Shown: one piece after another, positions 26,901 through 37,436 of the stretch | Numbering within the stretch: position 1 is the stretch's first letter | Layout of the letters: each line of letters opens with the position of its first letter | Assembly (NCBI GenBank): GCA_947498595.1 | Contig: CANMKX010000016.1 | Span: forward strand, 48,056-112,055 | Reading direction: 5' to 3' | Source of the DNA: an uncultured Aquimarina sp. | GTDB lineage: Bacteria > Bacteroidota > Bacteroidia > Flavobacteriales > Flavobacteriaceae | Length of the DNA stretch: 64,000 bases | Made by a program: the position numbers and the translations under genes | Notes under the pieces: model-generated | Database searches by the model: none | What the model was told of the DNA's origin: nothing | What the model saw: only the letters and a program-made list of their open reading frames with translations

Positions 26901-28593
26901 TTGGTGTTGGGTCTGTTTCATCCATACAATATGCTGAGGTAATATATGTAAAATTTGAATCTACCTTTTCATCTATAACTACATTTTGTGTAACACTGTC
27001 TGGGCAAGTGTTCGTTGTGGTATATGTAATTACATAAGCTCCAGGTACACTTCCTTCTAAATCTATAACACCTGTAATGTTATCAATAATCAATCCTGTT
27101 GTGCCGGTAAATTCACCTCCTACTGTTCCTATTATTGTTGGGATTGGATTAACTTCTGATTGGCAATAATTTATTTTACTATAATTAAATGCTGCTATAT
27201 CATTTGCTGTAATTGTTACATTTTTTGACGTTGAAAAAATACAATTTCCTATAGAAATACTATATGTTATCTCATGAATCCCTATGGTACTCGCCACTAT
27301 ATCTATCAATCCGGTTGAAGTATCAAGAAAAACTAAACCTGAAGAAGATGTATTTGTAAAAACTCCTCCAGAATCACCAACAATCATTGCTTGAGGATTC
27401 GTTTCAATCGTACAGTAATTATTTTTAGCATAAGAAAAATTCGTATCTCTATCGATTATTTCAATATTTTGAGAACTAGAATTTGGGCAATTTACTGATG
27501 TTGTATACACAACGGTATAGTTACCTGATGTACTATTTGCTAAATTAATTTCACCTGTTGCTGCATCAATATCTAATCCAATATTACTAGAAAAAACTCC
27601 TCCACTAAATCCCGTAATTGTTGGTAATGGATTACTTTCATTTTTACAAAAATCATTTTTCAGATAACTAAACATTGCATCATCTTCATCATATATTGTA
27701 ACCGTCACTCCTTTTGTAACTGTACAAGTTCCGTTTGTTACAGTATAATTAATTGTATGAACACCTATTTGACTAGCATCTATATCAATTTCTCCTGTTA
27801 CTAAATTGGAAAAAACAATTCCTGAATTATTAGTAAAATCCCCTCCTGCAGTACCTGTAATTATAGCTATAGGGTCAGCAGCATCTGCACAAAACTCTAA
27901 TTGTGCATACTCAAAATCAGCATCAACATTAATTATAGAAATATTTTGTGATGCTGTAGCTGTGCATAATCCAGATACTTCATATGAAACGGTATAAATA
28001 CCTGGCGTGCTATTAGATAAATTTATTTCACCTGTACTTACATTGATATCTAATCCTGGCGTACTTGTAAACTCACCTCCACCTAAGCCAGTAATATTGG
28101 GGATTGGATTCGCCTCAGATTTACAAAAATTAGTATTACTCCCATAATCAATTGTTGATATTATATTTCCTGAACCTATTATTTCTACACTAACTGGATC
28201 TGAAAAACCAATTCCCACAACAAGTCTTCTCAAAGAATACACTCCTATCGTACTTGCTGCAATATCTATTTCGCCAGTATTAGTATCAATACTTAATCCC
28301 AAATCATTATTATTAACTAAAAAAACTTGGGTTACTCCTGGCGTAATAGGTTCGTTAAAAATGGGAGAAGCTATAGTAGCATTATCAACACAATACACTT
28401 GAAATTGGTATACAAAATTAGGATCCATATACGTCCTATTAGATGATTCTAAATCATGTAATGATTTGTATGAAGTTTTAACATTATCTTTTTTTAAATA
28501 TCTATTAGTGATTCCTCTAGAATTAGAAAAAAAACTTATATATAAAAAAGACAGCAATAGTACATTTATATAAAAAAGTAAAAATTTACTCAT
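23983..28593 (-). CDS. Giant surface protein with 14 alternating Ig-like repeats and dockerin-like C-terminus
   Basis: The 1536-residue protein has an N-terminal signal (about 1-27). Fourteen repeats of about 80 residues (about 58-1176) follow, then a 360-residue C-terminal region. Each repeat has the plan YC...P-P-TITG-GG-FS...TGEIDL...S..G...I-YT...C, so most carry two cysteines that could form a disulfide. Repeats alternate between a GLxID/GxYxITYTT type and a GIVFLN/GIHxIxYTVxNG type. The end holds two copies of a GDMNNDGKVILFGP / SDLYLDGESILFGA segment, similar to dockerin EF-hand repeats. No T9SS tail is present. An adhesin or matrix role is likely but unproven. Confidence 0.75.
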   Translation of the reverse strand: MSKFLLFYINVLLLSFLYISFFSNSRGITNRYLKKDNVKTSYKSLHDLESSNRTYMDPNFVYQFQVYCVDNATIASPIFNEPITPGVTQVFLVNNNDLGLSIDTNTGEIDIAASTIGVYSLRRLVVGIGFSDPVSVEIIGSGNIISTIDYGSNTNFCKSEANPIPNITGLGGGEFTSTPGLDINVSTGEINLSNSTPGIYTVSYEVSGLCTATASQNISIINVDADFEYAQLEFCADAADPIAIITGTAGGDFTNNSGIVFSNLVTGEIDIDASQIGVHTINYTVTNGTCTVTKGVTVTIYDEDDAMFSYLKNDFCKNESNPLPTITGFSGGVFSSNIGLDIDAATGEINLANSTSGNYTVVYTTSVNCPNSSSQNIEIIDRDTNFSYAKNNYCTIETNPQAMIVGDSGGVFTNTSSSGLVFLDTSTGLIDIVASTIGIHEITYSISIGNCIFSTSKNVTITANDIAAFNYSKINYCQSEVNPIPTIIGTVGGEFTGTTGLIIDNITGVIDLEGSVPGAYVITYTTTNTCPDSVTQNVVIDEKVDSNFTYITSAYCMDETDPTPTITGTMGGVFSNITGIVFLNASTGSIDLSASSVGMHEIIYTVTNGVCQESSSFTINVFQRDLAEFNYDMTTYCQAEIDPVPTITGTIGGQFSSTTGLVIDNITGEIDLDTSTAGTYTITYTTTNTCVDITTQSITIDAAVDSSFAYPTPIYCIDDIDPIPTITGTPGGVFSNATGIIFINVSTGEINLSESPLGTHEINYTVNNGICNETLIDTITINPRDVAMFNYSATSYCITGTDPVPMITGTTGGQFSSSVGIMINDMSGKIDVSESVPGAYTITYTTIGTCIDSISQIVNIDNVPDASFIYDKDEYCSDEVNPIATVTGVAGGVFTNNTGVVFLNASTGLIDLNASTPGIHQIRYTVNNGTCTKTFSKNITIIPREIAAFTYDANAYCKNMNDPVPIITGTTGGEFSSTVGLMIDSTSGVIDISESVAGIYEITYQTLGACNDSTTQNITINEIVEASFVYDAILYCEEGINPIPTITGTTGGIFSNATGIVFLDVLTGEINLDNSPVGIHQITYTVTNGLCNATENVSIEIKPSIVSDFNYPSAVYCQLDANPIPIITGAVGGEFSSTIGLTIDETTGEIDLENSLPGVYMVSYEIINTCELIVTKNITIQSPNLTQHFETSINDSLFIDNVAAAIDVGEGNKLELRLGENLNGIVNWTGPNNYVASGTQIVISNNIQILDSGIYTVSIVYDIIGCGSLITTYNFTVNVTQNIVKVSPKIFLQGAMLNTSDELMRDDLRQLNYLPLTSPYEDGLTVDATIFESEVDNKNDIVDWILIELRSASDNTIVINQRSALLQRDGDIIDESKSQEIEIMAPPGDYYVSIKHRNHLGVMTASTVNLSIINTLLDFRDGTQLTYGINAQTREGMPSGKLGMWAGDMNNDGKVILFGPTNELLYLRNQILSDTSNIFNTLLYKPRGYINSDLYLDGESILFGAENDPLLLRRNILNHPSNGFDTLLYIIMQQLP
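24000..24265 (-). repeat. Duplicated dockerin-like segment at the C-terminus of the repeat protein
   Basis: Two copies of about 40 residues share the plan D-x-N/L-x-D-G-x-x-ILFG-x-x-N-(E/D)-x-LLxLRxxIL...FNTLLY. The first has the calcium-loop residues D-N-D-G; the second keeps D-D-G with changes. This duplicated layout is the usual form of dockerin modules. Confidence 0.55.
25066..28420 (-). repeat. Tandem repeat array (14 x ~240 bp, ~480 bp super-period)
   Basis: The coding array repeats about every 240 bases at protein level. At nucleotide level similarity is best about every 480 bases, for example the TGTAGTTCCTGTTATTATTGG-like blocks near 25674, 26151 and 26631. So the unit of duplication was probably an A+B pair. 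Copies have diverged, most at the 5' end of the gene. Confidence 0.85.
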
Positions 28594-28747
28594 ATATTTT
28601 TGTTAAAATAATCTAACAGAATTATTAAAAATGTACTAAAAACAACACTTCATAGACATTTTTTATATAACCTGCAAAAAATTACCACAATAAAAATACA
28701 CTTTTTTACAAAAAAAGCACAACAACAAGCTAACTATTTGATAATAA

Positions 28748-28781
28748 ACAAAAAAGCCTACATTAAAATGTAGGCTTTTTT
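28748..28781 (-). terminator. Intrinsic terminator after eno
   Basis: A perfect 13-bp stem (AAAAGCCTACATT with complement) and a T-run follow the eno stop by 22 bases. The remaining bases up to 28594 must carry the promoter of the giant repeat gene; I see no exact consensus there. Confidence 0.88.
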
Positions 28782-28802
28782 ACTTTAAATGTATTTACTT
28801 TA

Positions 28803-30104
<1,302 letters not shown>

Positions 30105-30276
30105 TTAATAAATTATCAATCATTTTTAATATTTCGCAAGATACAAAAGAGTAGAAATAGTTAAACGTCCATAAAGCCCTATTTTACTAACTATTATTGT
30201 TTTTCTAAAGCAAGTTATCAACTATAACGTTTTAGCTCAACTTAACATCTTAAAATGATCTTTTTCAATTTTTTCT

Positions 30277-31377
30277 TTACTTCTTTATATTTTCTATAAA
30301 CTGATCAAACAAATATGTAGAATCATTAGGTCCTGGACTTGCTTCTGGATGAAATTGAACGGAAAAACAATTTTTATTCTTCATTTTTATACCAGCTACA
30401 GTATGATCATTTAAATGCACATGTGTTATTTCAATGTTATCATTTGCTTCAGTCTGTTCTCTATTAATTGTGAATCCATGGTTTTGAGATGTTATTTCTC
30501 CTTTACCAGTTATCACATTTTTTACAGGGTGATTAATCCCTCTATGACCATTATGCATTTTATATGTATCGATATCATTTGCTAATGCAATGACTTGATG
30601 TCCTAAACAAATACCAAATAAAGGATGATCATTTTCTATAATTTTTTTTGCTGTATCAATAGCCTGATTAAGAGGTTCTGGGTCTCCAGGTCCGTTTGAT
30701 AAGAAATAACCATCTGGTTCCCATTCTTTCATTTCCTCGTAAGAGGCATCATAAGGGAACACTTTTACATAAGCATCTCTATTAGTAAGGTGTCTTATTA
30801 TATTTTTCTTTATTCCTAAATCTAATGCTGAAATCTTTATAGAAGCATCTGGATTTCCAACAAAATAAGGTTCTTTTGTTGAGACTTTAGAAGCTAGTTC
30901 TAACCCATTCATTTCTGGAGTTTCTTTTAGCTTTTGCTGCAATTTTTCTATCGCGTCAATTTCAGTAGAAATAACTGCATTCATAGCTCCATGGTCTCTG
31001 ATATAACTAACTAGAGCTCTAGTATCGACATCAGAAATAGCTAATAAATTATTTTTTTCTAAAAATTCCTGTAGAGAAGCATCAGCTGAAACTCTGGAGT
31101 AGTTTTCACTAAAATTCTTAACAATTAATCCAGCTATCTTTATAGAGTCCGACTCTACTTCTTCTATATTTGTACCATAATTACCAATATGAGCATTTGT
31201 TGCTATCATCAATTGCCCATAATAAGATGGATCGGTAAATATTTCTTGGTATCCTGTCATTCCAGTATTAAAACATACTTCACCAAAAGCATTACCTTCT
31301 TTACCTACAGCTTTGCCGTGAAAAATTGTACCATCTGCTAACAATAATATTGCTTTTTTTCGAGATTGATATTTCAT
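30277..31377 (-). CDS. carA: Carbamoyl-phosphate synthase small subunit
   Basis: The 366-residue glutaminase subunit supplies ammonia for carbamoyl phosphate in arginine and pyrimidine synthesis. The N-terminal domain carries GNAFGEVCFNTGMTGYQE. The class I amidotransferase domain has the nucleophile in GICLGHQ and the His/Glu pair in FHPEASPGP. The partner carB is not in the window. It lies 196 bases after rplQ, beyond the ribosomal terminator. Confidence 0.97.
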   Translation of the reverse strand: MKYQSRKKAILLLADGTIFHGKAVGKEGNAFGEVCFNTGMTGYQEIFTDPSYYGQLMIATNAHIGNYGTNIEEVESDSIKIAGLIVKNFSENYSRVSADASLQEFLEKNNLLAISDVDTRALVSYIRDHGAMNAVISTEIDAIEKLQQKLKETPEMNGLELASKVSTKEPYFVGNPDASIKISALDLGIKKNIIRHLTNRDAYVKVFPYDASYEEMKEWEPDGYFLSNGPGDPEPLNQAIDTAKKIIENDHPLFGICLGHQVIALANDIDTYKMHNGHRGINHPVKNVITGKGEITSQNHGFTINREQTEANDNIEITHVHLNDHTVAGIKMKNKNCFSVQFHPEASPGPNDSTYLFDQFIENIKK

Positions 31378-31504
31378 AAATCTAATATTTCTGTATTCTA
31401 CCTTAAAGAATACCTTTTTAAATTAATAGGTTGTGTAAAATATGTCCTCATACATATAACCAAATTCAGACATTTTTTTAAAACTTTTTATTTACAAAAA
31501 GTTT

Positions 31505-31542
31505 AAAAAAAAAGGATAAACATAAAATGTTTATCCTTTTTT
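31505..31542 (-). terminator. Terminator of the ribosomal superoperon
   Basis: A perfect 14-bp stem (AAAAGGATAAACAT with complement, three-base loop) is flanked by a T-run on the minus strand. It lies 31 bases after rplQ, the last gene of the cluster. Confidence 0.9.
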
Positions 31543-31573
31543 AATATGTGTCATAAAACACTATTCATATGTT

Positions 31574-32038
31574 CTATTCTTCTTCAGAATTAGAAACTTC
31601 AGTAGCAGGAGCATCAGCTTTCTTAGATCTTCCTCTACGAGTAGTTTTCTTTTTAGCCGGCTTATTAGCATTGTATATTTCGTTGTAATCAACTAATTCT
31701 ATCATTGCCATATCAGCGTTATCTCCAAGACGATTACCAAGCTTAATTATTCTTGTATAACCGCCTGGTCTGTCTCCTACTTTAGCTGCAACACCTCTAA
31801 ACAATTCTGTTACCGCATATTTGTTACGTAATCTACTAAAAACGATACGACGATTGTGAGTTGTATCTTCTTTTGATTTAGTAACTAAAGGTTCGATAAA
31901 TTGTTTTAAAGCTTTAGCTTTTGCTACTGTAGTATTTATTCTTTTATGTTCAATTAGGGAACACGCCATATTAGCTAACATAGCCTTACGGTGTGCAGTT
32001 TTTCTACCTAAGTGATTTACTTTCTTTCCGTGTCTCAT
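31574..32038 (-). CDS. rplQ: Ribosomal protein L17
   Basis: The 154-residue 50S protein begins [20 protein letters not shown], the family signature. Compared with the 127 residues of E. coli L17 it has a C-terminal tail of about 30 residues rich in Lys, Arg, Ala and Glu. It is the last gene of the alpha operon part, 32 bases after rpoA. Confidence 0.98.
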   Translation of the reverse strand: MRHGKKVNHLGRKTAHRKAMLANMACSLIEHKRINTTVAKAKALKQFIEPLVTKSKEDTTHNRRIVFSRLRNKYAVTELFRGVAAKVGDRPGGYTRIIKLGNRLGDNADMAMIELVDYNEIYNANKPAKKKTTRRGRSKKADAPATEVSNSEEE

Positions 32039-32070
32039 TTTCGATAATCTTTTAACTATTCCTTAATGGA

Positions 32071-33063
32071 TTAGTCCCTGTCCAATTTATATTTAGAAAG
32101 ATCCATACCGAAGTTAAGTCCTTTAACATTTACTAGTTCTTCTAGTTCTGTTAATGACTTCTTACCAAAGTTACGGAACTTCATTAAGTCATTTTTATTA
32201 TAAGATACTAAATCTCCTAAAGTATCAACTTCTGCAGCTTTTAAACAGTTAAGAGCACGTACAGAAAGATCCATATCTATTAATTTAGTTTTTAATAGTT
32301 GTCTCATGTGTAATGACTCTTCGTCATACGTTTCTGTTTGTGCTATTTCATCAGCTTCTAATGTAATACGCTCATCAGAGAATAACATGAAGTGGTGAAT
32401 TAAAGTTTTTGCTGCTTCTGTTAAAGCATCCTTAGGATGTATAGACCCATCAGTACTAATTTCGAAAACTAATTTTTCATAATCAGTTTTTTGCTCTACA
32501 CGGTAATTTTCAATGCTATATTTAACATTTTTAATTGGTGTGTATATAGAGTCTGTAAAAATAGTTCCGATAGGAGCATTGGCTTTCTTATTTTCTTCAG
32601 CAGGAACGTAACCTCTACCTTTCTCGATAGTAACTTCTAAATTAAGAGCCACTTTCTTGTCCATATTACAGATTACTAAATCCGGGTTAAGGATTTGGAA
32701 ACCTGATATAAATTTTTGAAAGTCTCCAGCAGTTAATTGCTCTTGACCAGAGATAGATATCGTTACAGATTCATTATCCACATCTTCAATTTGGCGCTTG
32801 AAACGAACTTGTTTAAGATTAAGAATAATCTCTGTTACGTCTTCAACCACACCAGAAATAGTAGAGAATTCATGATCTACTCCTTCAATACGTAATGAAG
32901 TGATAGCGAATCCCTCTAAAGAAGATAGCAAAACTCTTCGTAAAGCGTTACCTACGGTTAAACCATATCCTGGTTCTAAAGGTCTGAACTCAAACTTACC
33001 TTCGAACTCAGTAGAGTCGATCATGATAACTTTATCGGGCTTCTGAAAATTTAATATTGCCAT
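32071..33063 (-). CDS. rpoA: RNA polymerase alpha subunit
   Basis: The 330-residue protein nucleates RNA polymerase assembly. The N-terminal dimerization domain (1-235) carries [14 protein letters not shown]. After a linker, the C-terminal domain (about 255-320) with [20 protein letters not shown] and FGKKSLTEL binds upstream DNA and activators. Length is normal. Confidence 0.98.
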   Translation of the reverse strand: MAILNFQKPDKVIMIDSTEFEGKFEFRPLEPGYGLTVGNALRRVLLSSLEGFAITSLRIEGVDHEFSTISGVVEDVTEIILNLKQVRFKRQIEDVDNESVTISISGQEQLTAGDFQKFISGFQILNPDLVICNMDKKVALNLEVTIEKGRGYVPAEENKKANAPIGTIFTDSIYTPIKNVKYSIENYRVEQKTDYEKLVFEISTDGSIHPKDALTEAAKTLIHHFMLFSDERITLEADEIAQTETYDEESLHMRQLLKTKLIDMDLSVRALNCLKAAEVDTLGDLVSYNKNDLMKFRNFGKKSLTELEELVNVKGLNFGMDLSKYKLDRD

Positions 33064-33083
33064 ATTGTGACTTCTAAGTGTTA

Positions 33084-33689
33084 TTACTTCGAATATAATT
33101 CGACGATGAATTGTTCGTTGATAGTTTCTGGAATCTGAATTCTAGCTGGTACTGATACAAAAGTACCTTGCTTAGTTTCATTATTGAATGTAATCCACTC
33201 ATATACGTTACTATTGTTAGCTAGAGCATTAACAATAACTTCTAATGATTTAGATTTTTCACGAACTCCAACAACATCACCTGTTTTTAATTGGTACGAA
33301 GGAATGTTAACTAATTCTCCATTAACAGTGATATGTCTGTGAGAAACTAACTGTCTAGCTGCACTACGAGAAGAAGCTAATCCCATTCTGAAAACTACAT
33401 TATCCAAACGAGACTCACATAATTGAAGTAAAACTTCACCTGTAATTCCGCTAGAACGTGTTGCTTTATCAAACATGTTACGGAATTGCTTTTCTAAAAT
33501 TCCATAAGTATATTTAGCTTTTTGCTTTTCCATTAACTGGATAGCATATTCACTTTTCTTACCTCTACGTCTGTTGTTTCCGTGTTGCCCAGGAGGGTAA
33601 TTTCTTTTTTCAAATGACTTATCGTCACCGAATATCGCTTGTCCGAATTTACGAGCGATTTTTGTTTTTGGACCAGTATATCTTGCCAT
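33084..33689 (-). CDS. rpsD: Ribosomal protein S4
   Basis: The 201-residue primary 16S rRNA-binding protein has the N-terminal RKFG and [20 protein letters not shown] region and an S4 RNA-binding domain (about 93-155, [10 protein letters not shown] and HRHITVNG). S4 often represses its own operon by binding a leader structure. A strong GC-rich hairpin lies just upstream of this gene (33712-33763), making such control plausible here. Confidence 0.98.
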   Translation of the reverse strand: MARYTGPKTKIARKFGQAIFGDDKSFEKRNYPPGQHGNNRRRGKKSEYAIQLMEKQKAKYTYGILEKQFRNMFDKATRSSGITGEVLLQLCESRLDNVVFRMGLASSRSAARQLVSHRHITVNGELVNIPSYQLKTGDVVGVREKSKSLEVIVNALANNSNVYEWITFNNETKQGTFVSVPARIQIPETINEQFIVELYSK

Positions 33690-33711
33690 TACTTAAAATT
33701 ATTTGAAATTA

Positions 33712-33763
33712 TGGGGGAGATTATGAATTAAGGTCACTGTCCTTCGATAATCTTGCTCCCCCC
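33712..33763 (-). ncRNA. Structured leader RNA before rpsD, candidate autoregulatory element
   Basis: In the 105-base rpsK-rpsD gap the minus strand folds into a GC-rich outer stem (GGGGGAG with CTCCCCC), a four-base bulge and a continuing ATTAT/ATAAT stem. An inner hairpin follows (AAGG, seven-base loop, CCTT). No T-run follows and the start of rpsD lies 23 bases on, so it does not look like a terminator. It resembles a ribosomal-protein binding site; the ligand S4 is inferred. Confidence 0.55.
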
Positions 33764-33794
33764 TTATTTTAGATCTACTTTATTATAAAATAAA

Positions 33795-34178
33795 TTATAC
33801 TCTACGTCTCTTAGGAGGACGACATCCGTTATGCGGCATTGGAGTAACATCAATGATTTCTGTAACTTCTATTCCACTGTTGTGAATAGAACGTATAGCA
33901 GATTCTCTTCCGTTACCTGGACCTTTAACGTATACTTTTACTTTCTTAAGTCCTGCCTCGATTGCAACTTTAGCTGCATCTTCTGCTGCCAATTGTGCTG
34001 CGTATGGAGTGTTCTTTTTAGAACCTCTGAATCCCATTTTACCTGCAGAAGACCAAGAAATAACGTCTCCTTTTTTATTCGTTAACGAAACGATAATGTT
34101 GTTAAAAGAAGCAGTTACGTGAGCTTCTCCATATGATTCAACAATTACCTTACGTTTTTTTGAAGTTGACTTTGCCAT
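33795..34178 (-). CDS. rpsK: Ribosomal protein S11
   Basis: The 127-residue 30S platform protein has the conserved [30 protein letters not shown] and [18 protein letters not shown] end motifs. It follows rpsM by 11 bases and is separated from rpsD by the structured 105-base gap. Confidence 0.98.
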   Translation of the reverse strand: MAKSTSKKRKVIVESYGEAHVTASFNNIIVSLTNKKGDVISWSSAGKMGFRGSKKNTPYAAQLAAEDAAKVAIEAGLKKVKVYVKGPGNGRESAIRSIHNSGIEVTEIIDVTPMPHNGCRPPKRRRV

Positions 34179-34189
34179 TATTCAAGGTA

Positions 34190-34564
34190 TTATTTAGTTG
34201 CTTTTTTCTTATTCGCAACAGTTTTTCTTCTTCCTTTACGTGTTCTAGAATTATTCTTAGTACGTTGTCCTCTTAAAGGAAGACCCATTCTATGACGGAT
34301 TCCTCTATAACATCCTATATCCATAAGACGCTTGATATTCAACTGTATTTCAGAACGCAACTCACCTTCGATTGTATAGGCTCCAACAGCTTCACGAATG
34401 TTACCAATTTGGTCATCGTTCCAGTCAGAAACCTTTATACTTTCGTCTACTTTGGCAGTTTCCAAAATTTCTTTGGCTCTACTTCTACCAATTCCGAAGA
34501 TATAGGTTAATGCTATAACTCCTCGCTTTTGTTTAGGTATATCTACCCCTGCAATTCTTGCCAT
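34190..34564 (-). CDS. rpsM: Ribosomal protein S13
   Basis: The 124-residue protein of the 30S head contacts tRNA and L5. It starts [15 protein letters not shown] and has the [20 protein letters not shown] motif and a lysine-rich tail. It begins two bases after the rpmJ stop, so the two genes are tightly linked. Confidence 0.98.
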   Translation of the reverse strand: MARIAGVDIPKQKRGVIALTYIFGIGRSRAKEILETAKVDESIKVSDWNDDQIGNIREAVGAYTIEGELRSEIQLNIKRLMDIGCYRGIRHRMGLPLRGQRTKNNSRTRKGRRKTVANKKKATK

Positions 34565-34566
34565 AA

Positions 34567-34683
34567 TTACCCTTGTCTTTGTTTAAATCTAGGATTCTTT
34601 TTGTTAATTACGTAAAGACGGCCTTTTCTACGCACAATCTTGCACTCGGCACTTCTCTTTTTTAATGATGCTCTAACTTTCAT
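34567..34683 (-). CDS. rpmJ: Ribosomal protein L36, zinc-free (C-minus) form
   Basis: A 38-codon gene lies between infA and rpsM. The product starts MKVRASLKK and ends NPRFKQRQG, typical of L36. The zinc ligands of the classic form (CxxC...C...H) are mostly lost: only one cysteine (SAECK) remains, and other positions hold Ser, Asn and Arg. It is therefore the C-minus type, which does not need zinc. Start ATG 34681-34683, stop TAA 34567-34569. Confidence 0.95.
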   Translation of the reverse strand: MKVRASLKKRSAECKIVRRKGRLYVINKKNPRFKQRQG

Positions 34684-34688
34684 ATACT

Positions 34689-34904
34689 TTAGTATCTGTA
34701 TGTTATTCTTGCCTTAGATAAATCATAAGGACTCATTTCTAGTTTTACTTTATCTCCCGGCAATAATTTTATATAATGCATACGCATTTTACCAGAGATA
34801 TGTGCTGTCACTACGTGACCATTTTCTAATTCTACACGAAACATTGCATTTGATAATGCTTCAATAATGCTTCCGTCTTGTTCAATTGCTGGTTGCTTTG
34901 CCAT
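34689..34904 (-). CDS. infA: Translation initiation factor IF-1
   Basis: The 71-residue OB-fold protein occupies the ribosomal A site during initiation. It shows the family pattern [31 protein letters not shown], and ends [10 protein letters not shown]. Its ATG shares one base with the secY stop (TAATG), so the two are coupled. Confidence 0.98.
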   Translation of the reverse strand: MAKQPAIEQDGSIIEALSNAMFRVELENGHVVTAHISGKMRMHYIKLLPGDKVKLEMSPYDLSKARITYRY

Positions 34905-36241
34905 TATGCTACTGCTTTACGATTTTTACCTGTTTTCATTAATCCATCATAATGTCTGTTCAACAAATATGAATTAACTTGTTGCATTGTATCTATCGCA
35001 ACACCTACTAAAATTAATAGTGATGTTCCACCGAAAAATAATGCCCAACCTTGTTGAATATTCAACACTTTTACTGCAATTGCAGGAAATATAGCAATTA
35101 ATGCTAAGAATACAGAACCTGGTAGCGTAATTTGTGACATGATCTTATCTAAGTATTCTGCAGTTTCTGAACCTGGACGAATCCCTGGTATGAAACCACC
35201 ACTTCTTTTAAGATCATCTGCCATTTTATTTGTTGGTACTGTAATTGCCGTATAGAAATATGTAAAAACAATTATTAATAAAGCAAAAACAACATTGTAC
35301 CACAATCCGAATATATCACTAAAAGCTGCTGCAATACCTTGAGATGTTTCAGAGTCTGAAAGACCTGCTACTGCTGCTGGTATAAACATTATAGCTTGAG
35401 CAAAAATGATTGGCATAACACCAGAAGCATTTAACTTAAGTGGAATATATTGACGAGAACCAAAAATATTTTTCTCGTATCCACCTGTAGCTGTTCTTCT
35501 AGCATATTGTACTGGGATTTGTCTAACTGCCATTACTAGCAATACAGATCCTAATATAATTGCAAACCATATAGCTAACTCAATTAAAACCATAATCATT
35601 CCTCCACCTTCTCCAGAAACTCTAGAAGTTAAGTTTTGTACAAATGATAATGGTAATGTAGCTATAATACCAACCATGATTAAAAGTGATATACCGTTTC
35701 CGATACCTTTATCAGTAATTTTCTCACCTAACCACATTGCAAAAATACAACCAGTCGAGATGATAATTACAGACGATACAACAAAAATAGTCTGGCTTTC
35801 TAAAACAAATGCTGTACTTGGTAAGGTTGCAAATAAGTTATATATGTAACCTGGTCCTTGTACTAGAGTAATTGCAATAGTCAACCAACGAGTTATTTGG
35901 TTAATCTTTTTTCTACCACTTTCTCCTTCTTTTTGTAATTTTTGAAGATATGGAATTGCAATTCCCATCAATTGTACAACGATTGATGCTGATATATAAG
36001 GCATAATACCTAACGCAAAAACAGATGCATTAGAAAATGCTCCTCCTGTAAATGCATTAAGCAAACCTAACAATCCACCATTGGCTTGATTAGAAAGGTT
36101 TGTTAACTGAGAAGCATCAATACCAGGAAGCACTACTTGTGCTCCAAAGCGATATACTAAAAGTAGTCCAAGAGTAACTAAAATTCTATTTTTTAGTTCC
36201 TCTATTTTCCAAATATTTTTTATTGTATCAATAAATTTCAT
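34904..36241 (-). CDS. secY: Protein translocase subunit SecY
   Basis: The 445-residue channel protein has ten predicted membrane helices. The plug/lateral-gate region near the start carries PGIDAS and [22 protein letters not shown], and the cytoplasmic loops [20 protein letters not shown] and [13 protein letters not shown] dock the ribosome and SecA. It lies between rplO and infA as in most bacteria. Confidence 0.98.
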   Translation of the reverse strand: MKFIDTIKNIWKIEELKNRILVTLGLLLVYRFGAQVVLPGIDASQLTNLSNQANGGLLGLLNAFTGGAFSNASVFALGIMPYISASIVVQLMGIAIPYLQKLQKEGESGRKKINQITRWLTIAITLVQGPGYIYNLFATLPSTAFVLESQTIFVVSSVIIISTGCIFAMWLGEKITDKGIGNGISLLIMVGIIATLPLSFVQNLTSRVSGEGGGMIMVLIELAIWFAIILGSVLLVMAVRQIPVQYARRTATGGYEKNIFGSRQYIPLKLNASGVMPIIFAQAIMFIPAAVAGLSDSETSQGIAAAFSDIFGLWYNVVFALLIIVFTYFYTAITVPTNKMADDLKRSGGFIPGIRPGSETAEYLDKIMSQITLPGSVFLALIAIFPAIAVKVLNIQQGWALFFGGTSLLILVGVAIDTMQQVNSYLLNRHYDGLMKTGKNRKAVA

Positions 36242-36251
36242 GAATTGTTAA

Positions 36252-36704
36252 TTATAAGGTTACTGCTTCACCACCTGCAGCTTCAATAGCAGCTTTTGCA
36301 GTGGCTGTAAATTTATGAGCAGATACTTTTAACTTCGCCTTCAATTCACCTCTTCCTAGTATCTTAACTAAATCATTTTTACCTGCTAAACGTGTTTCTA
36401 ATAACACTTCAAGGTTAACGGTGTCAGTTATTTTACCTGCATCCACTAATTCTTGTAAAGTATCAAGGTTAATTCCCTGATATTCTTTACGGTTAATGTT
36501 TGTAAAACCAAATTTAGGTACACGTCTTTGAAGTGGCATTTGACCTCCTTCAAAACCGATCTTTCTAGAATAACCTGAACGTGATTTCGCTCCTTTGTGA
36601 CCACGTGCGGCTGTTCCACCTTTTCCTGATCCTTGTCCACGACCTAAACGTTTACCGTTGCTTCTAACAGAACCTGAAGCGGGTTTTAAGTTACTTAAAT
36701 CCAT
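36252..36704 (-). CDS. rplO: Ribosomal protein L15
   Basis: The 150-residue 50S protein starts [12 protein letters not shown]. It has the glycine/arginine-rich N-terminal extension [20 protein letters not shown] and the globular domain with VNLEVLLE. It begins nine bases after rpmD and ends ten bases before secY. Confidence 0.97.
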   Translation of the reverse strand: MDLSNLKPASGSVRSNGKRLGRGQGSGKGGTAARGHKGAKSRSGYSRKIGFEGGQMPLQRRVPKFGFTNINRKEYQGINLDTLQELVDAGKITDTVNLEVLLETRLAGKNDLVKILGRGELKAKLKVSAHKFTATAKAAIEAAGGEAVTL

Positions 36705-36713
36705 CTTAGTCTT

Positions 36714-36893
36714 TTATTTTTTATCAACAGAAACTAAATGTTGAACTTTGTTTATCATTCCAAGGATATTAGGTGTGTCTTCGTGTTCAACCACTTGTCC
36801 AATTTTCTTAAGCCCTAAAGCTTCAAGAGTCCTTTTTTGATTTTTAGTACGATTGATTGCACTTTTTACTTTAGTTACTTTAATCTTTGCCAT
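36714..36893 (-). CDS. rpmD: Ribosomal protein L30
   Basis: A short gene of 59 codons lies between rpsE and rplO. The product begins [20 protein letters not shown], has [20 protein letters not shown] and ends HLVSVDKK, the L30 pattern. Start ATG 36891-36893, stop TAA 36714-36716. Length is normal for bacterial L30. Confidence 0.96.
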   Translation of the reverse strand: MAKIKVTKVKSAINRTKNQKRTLEALGLKKIGQVVEHEDTPNILGMINKVQHLVSVDKK

Positions 36894-36905
36894 CGTTACT
36901 AATTT

Positions 36906-37430
36906 TTATCCTTTAAAAACTTTTTCTAATGAAATACCTCTTTGTTTAGCTACTTGTTGAGCGCTACGCATTCTTAACAAGGCATCAAAAGTTGCTTTCA
37001 CTACGTTGTGAGGGTTTGAAGATCCTTGATTCTTAGAAAGTACATCATGCACTCCAACAGATTCAAGTACCGCACGAATAGCCCCACCAGCAATTACTCC
37101 TGTACCGGCAGAAGCAGGTATTAATAATACTCTAGCTCCTCCGTATTTACCTTTTTGCTCGTGTGGTAACGTTCCTTTATGTAAAGGAATTCTAACTAAG
37201 TTTTTCTTAGCATCTTCTACTGCTTTTGCAATAGCTTCTGCAACTTCTTTAGATTTTCCTAAACCATGACCTACAACACCATTTTCATCACCTACTACTA
37301 CAATAGCAGAGAATCCAAATGCTCTACCACCTTTAGTAACTTTAGTAACACGTTGTACACCAACTAAACGATCTTTTAAATCAAGACCACTTGGTTTTAC
37401 TAATTCTGCGTTTTTATATTTTTGATACAT
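36906..37430 (-). CDS. rpsE: Ribosomal protein S5
   Basis: The 174-residue protein of the mRNA entry channel affects decoding accuracy. It has the double-stranded RNA-binding fold ([21 protein letters not shown]) and a C-terminal domain with [15 protein letters not shown] and [12 protein letters not shown]. It is six bases from rplR. Confidence 0.98.
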   Translation of the reverse strand: MYQKYKNAELVKPSGLDLKDRLVGVQRVTKVTKGGRAFGFSAIVVVGDENGVVGHGLGKSKEVAEAIAKAVEDAKKNLVRIPLHKGTLPHEQKGKYGGARVLLIPASAGTGVIAGGAIRAVLESVGVHDVLSKNQGSSNPHNVVKATFDALLRMRSAQQVAKQRGISLEKVFKG

Positions 37431-37436
37431 AATTTC

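Noticed and set aside
25066..28420. Regularly spaced repeats suggesting a CRISPR-like or other DNA array
   Set aside because: The period is about 240 bases, copies differ at many sites, and the repeats are in frame within one long gene; they are protein repeats.
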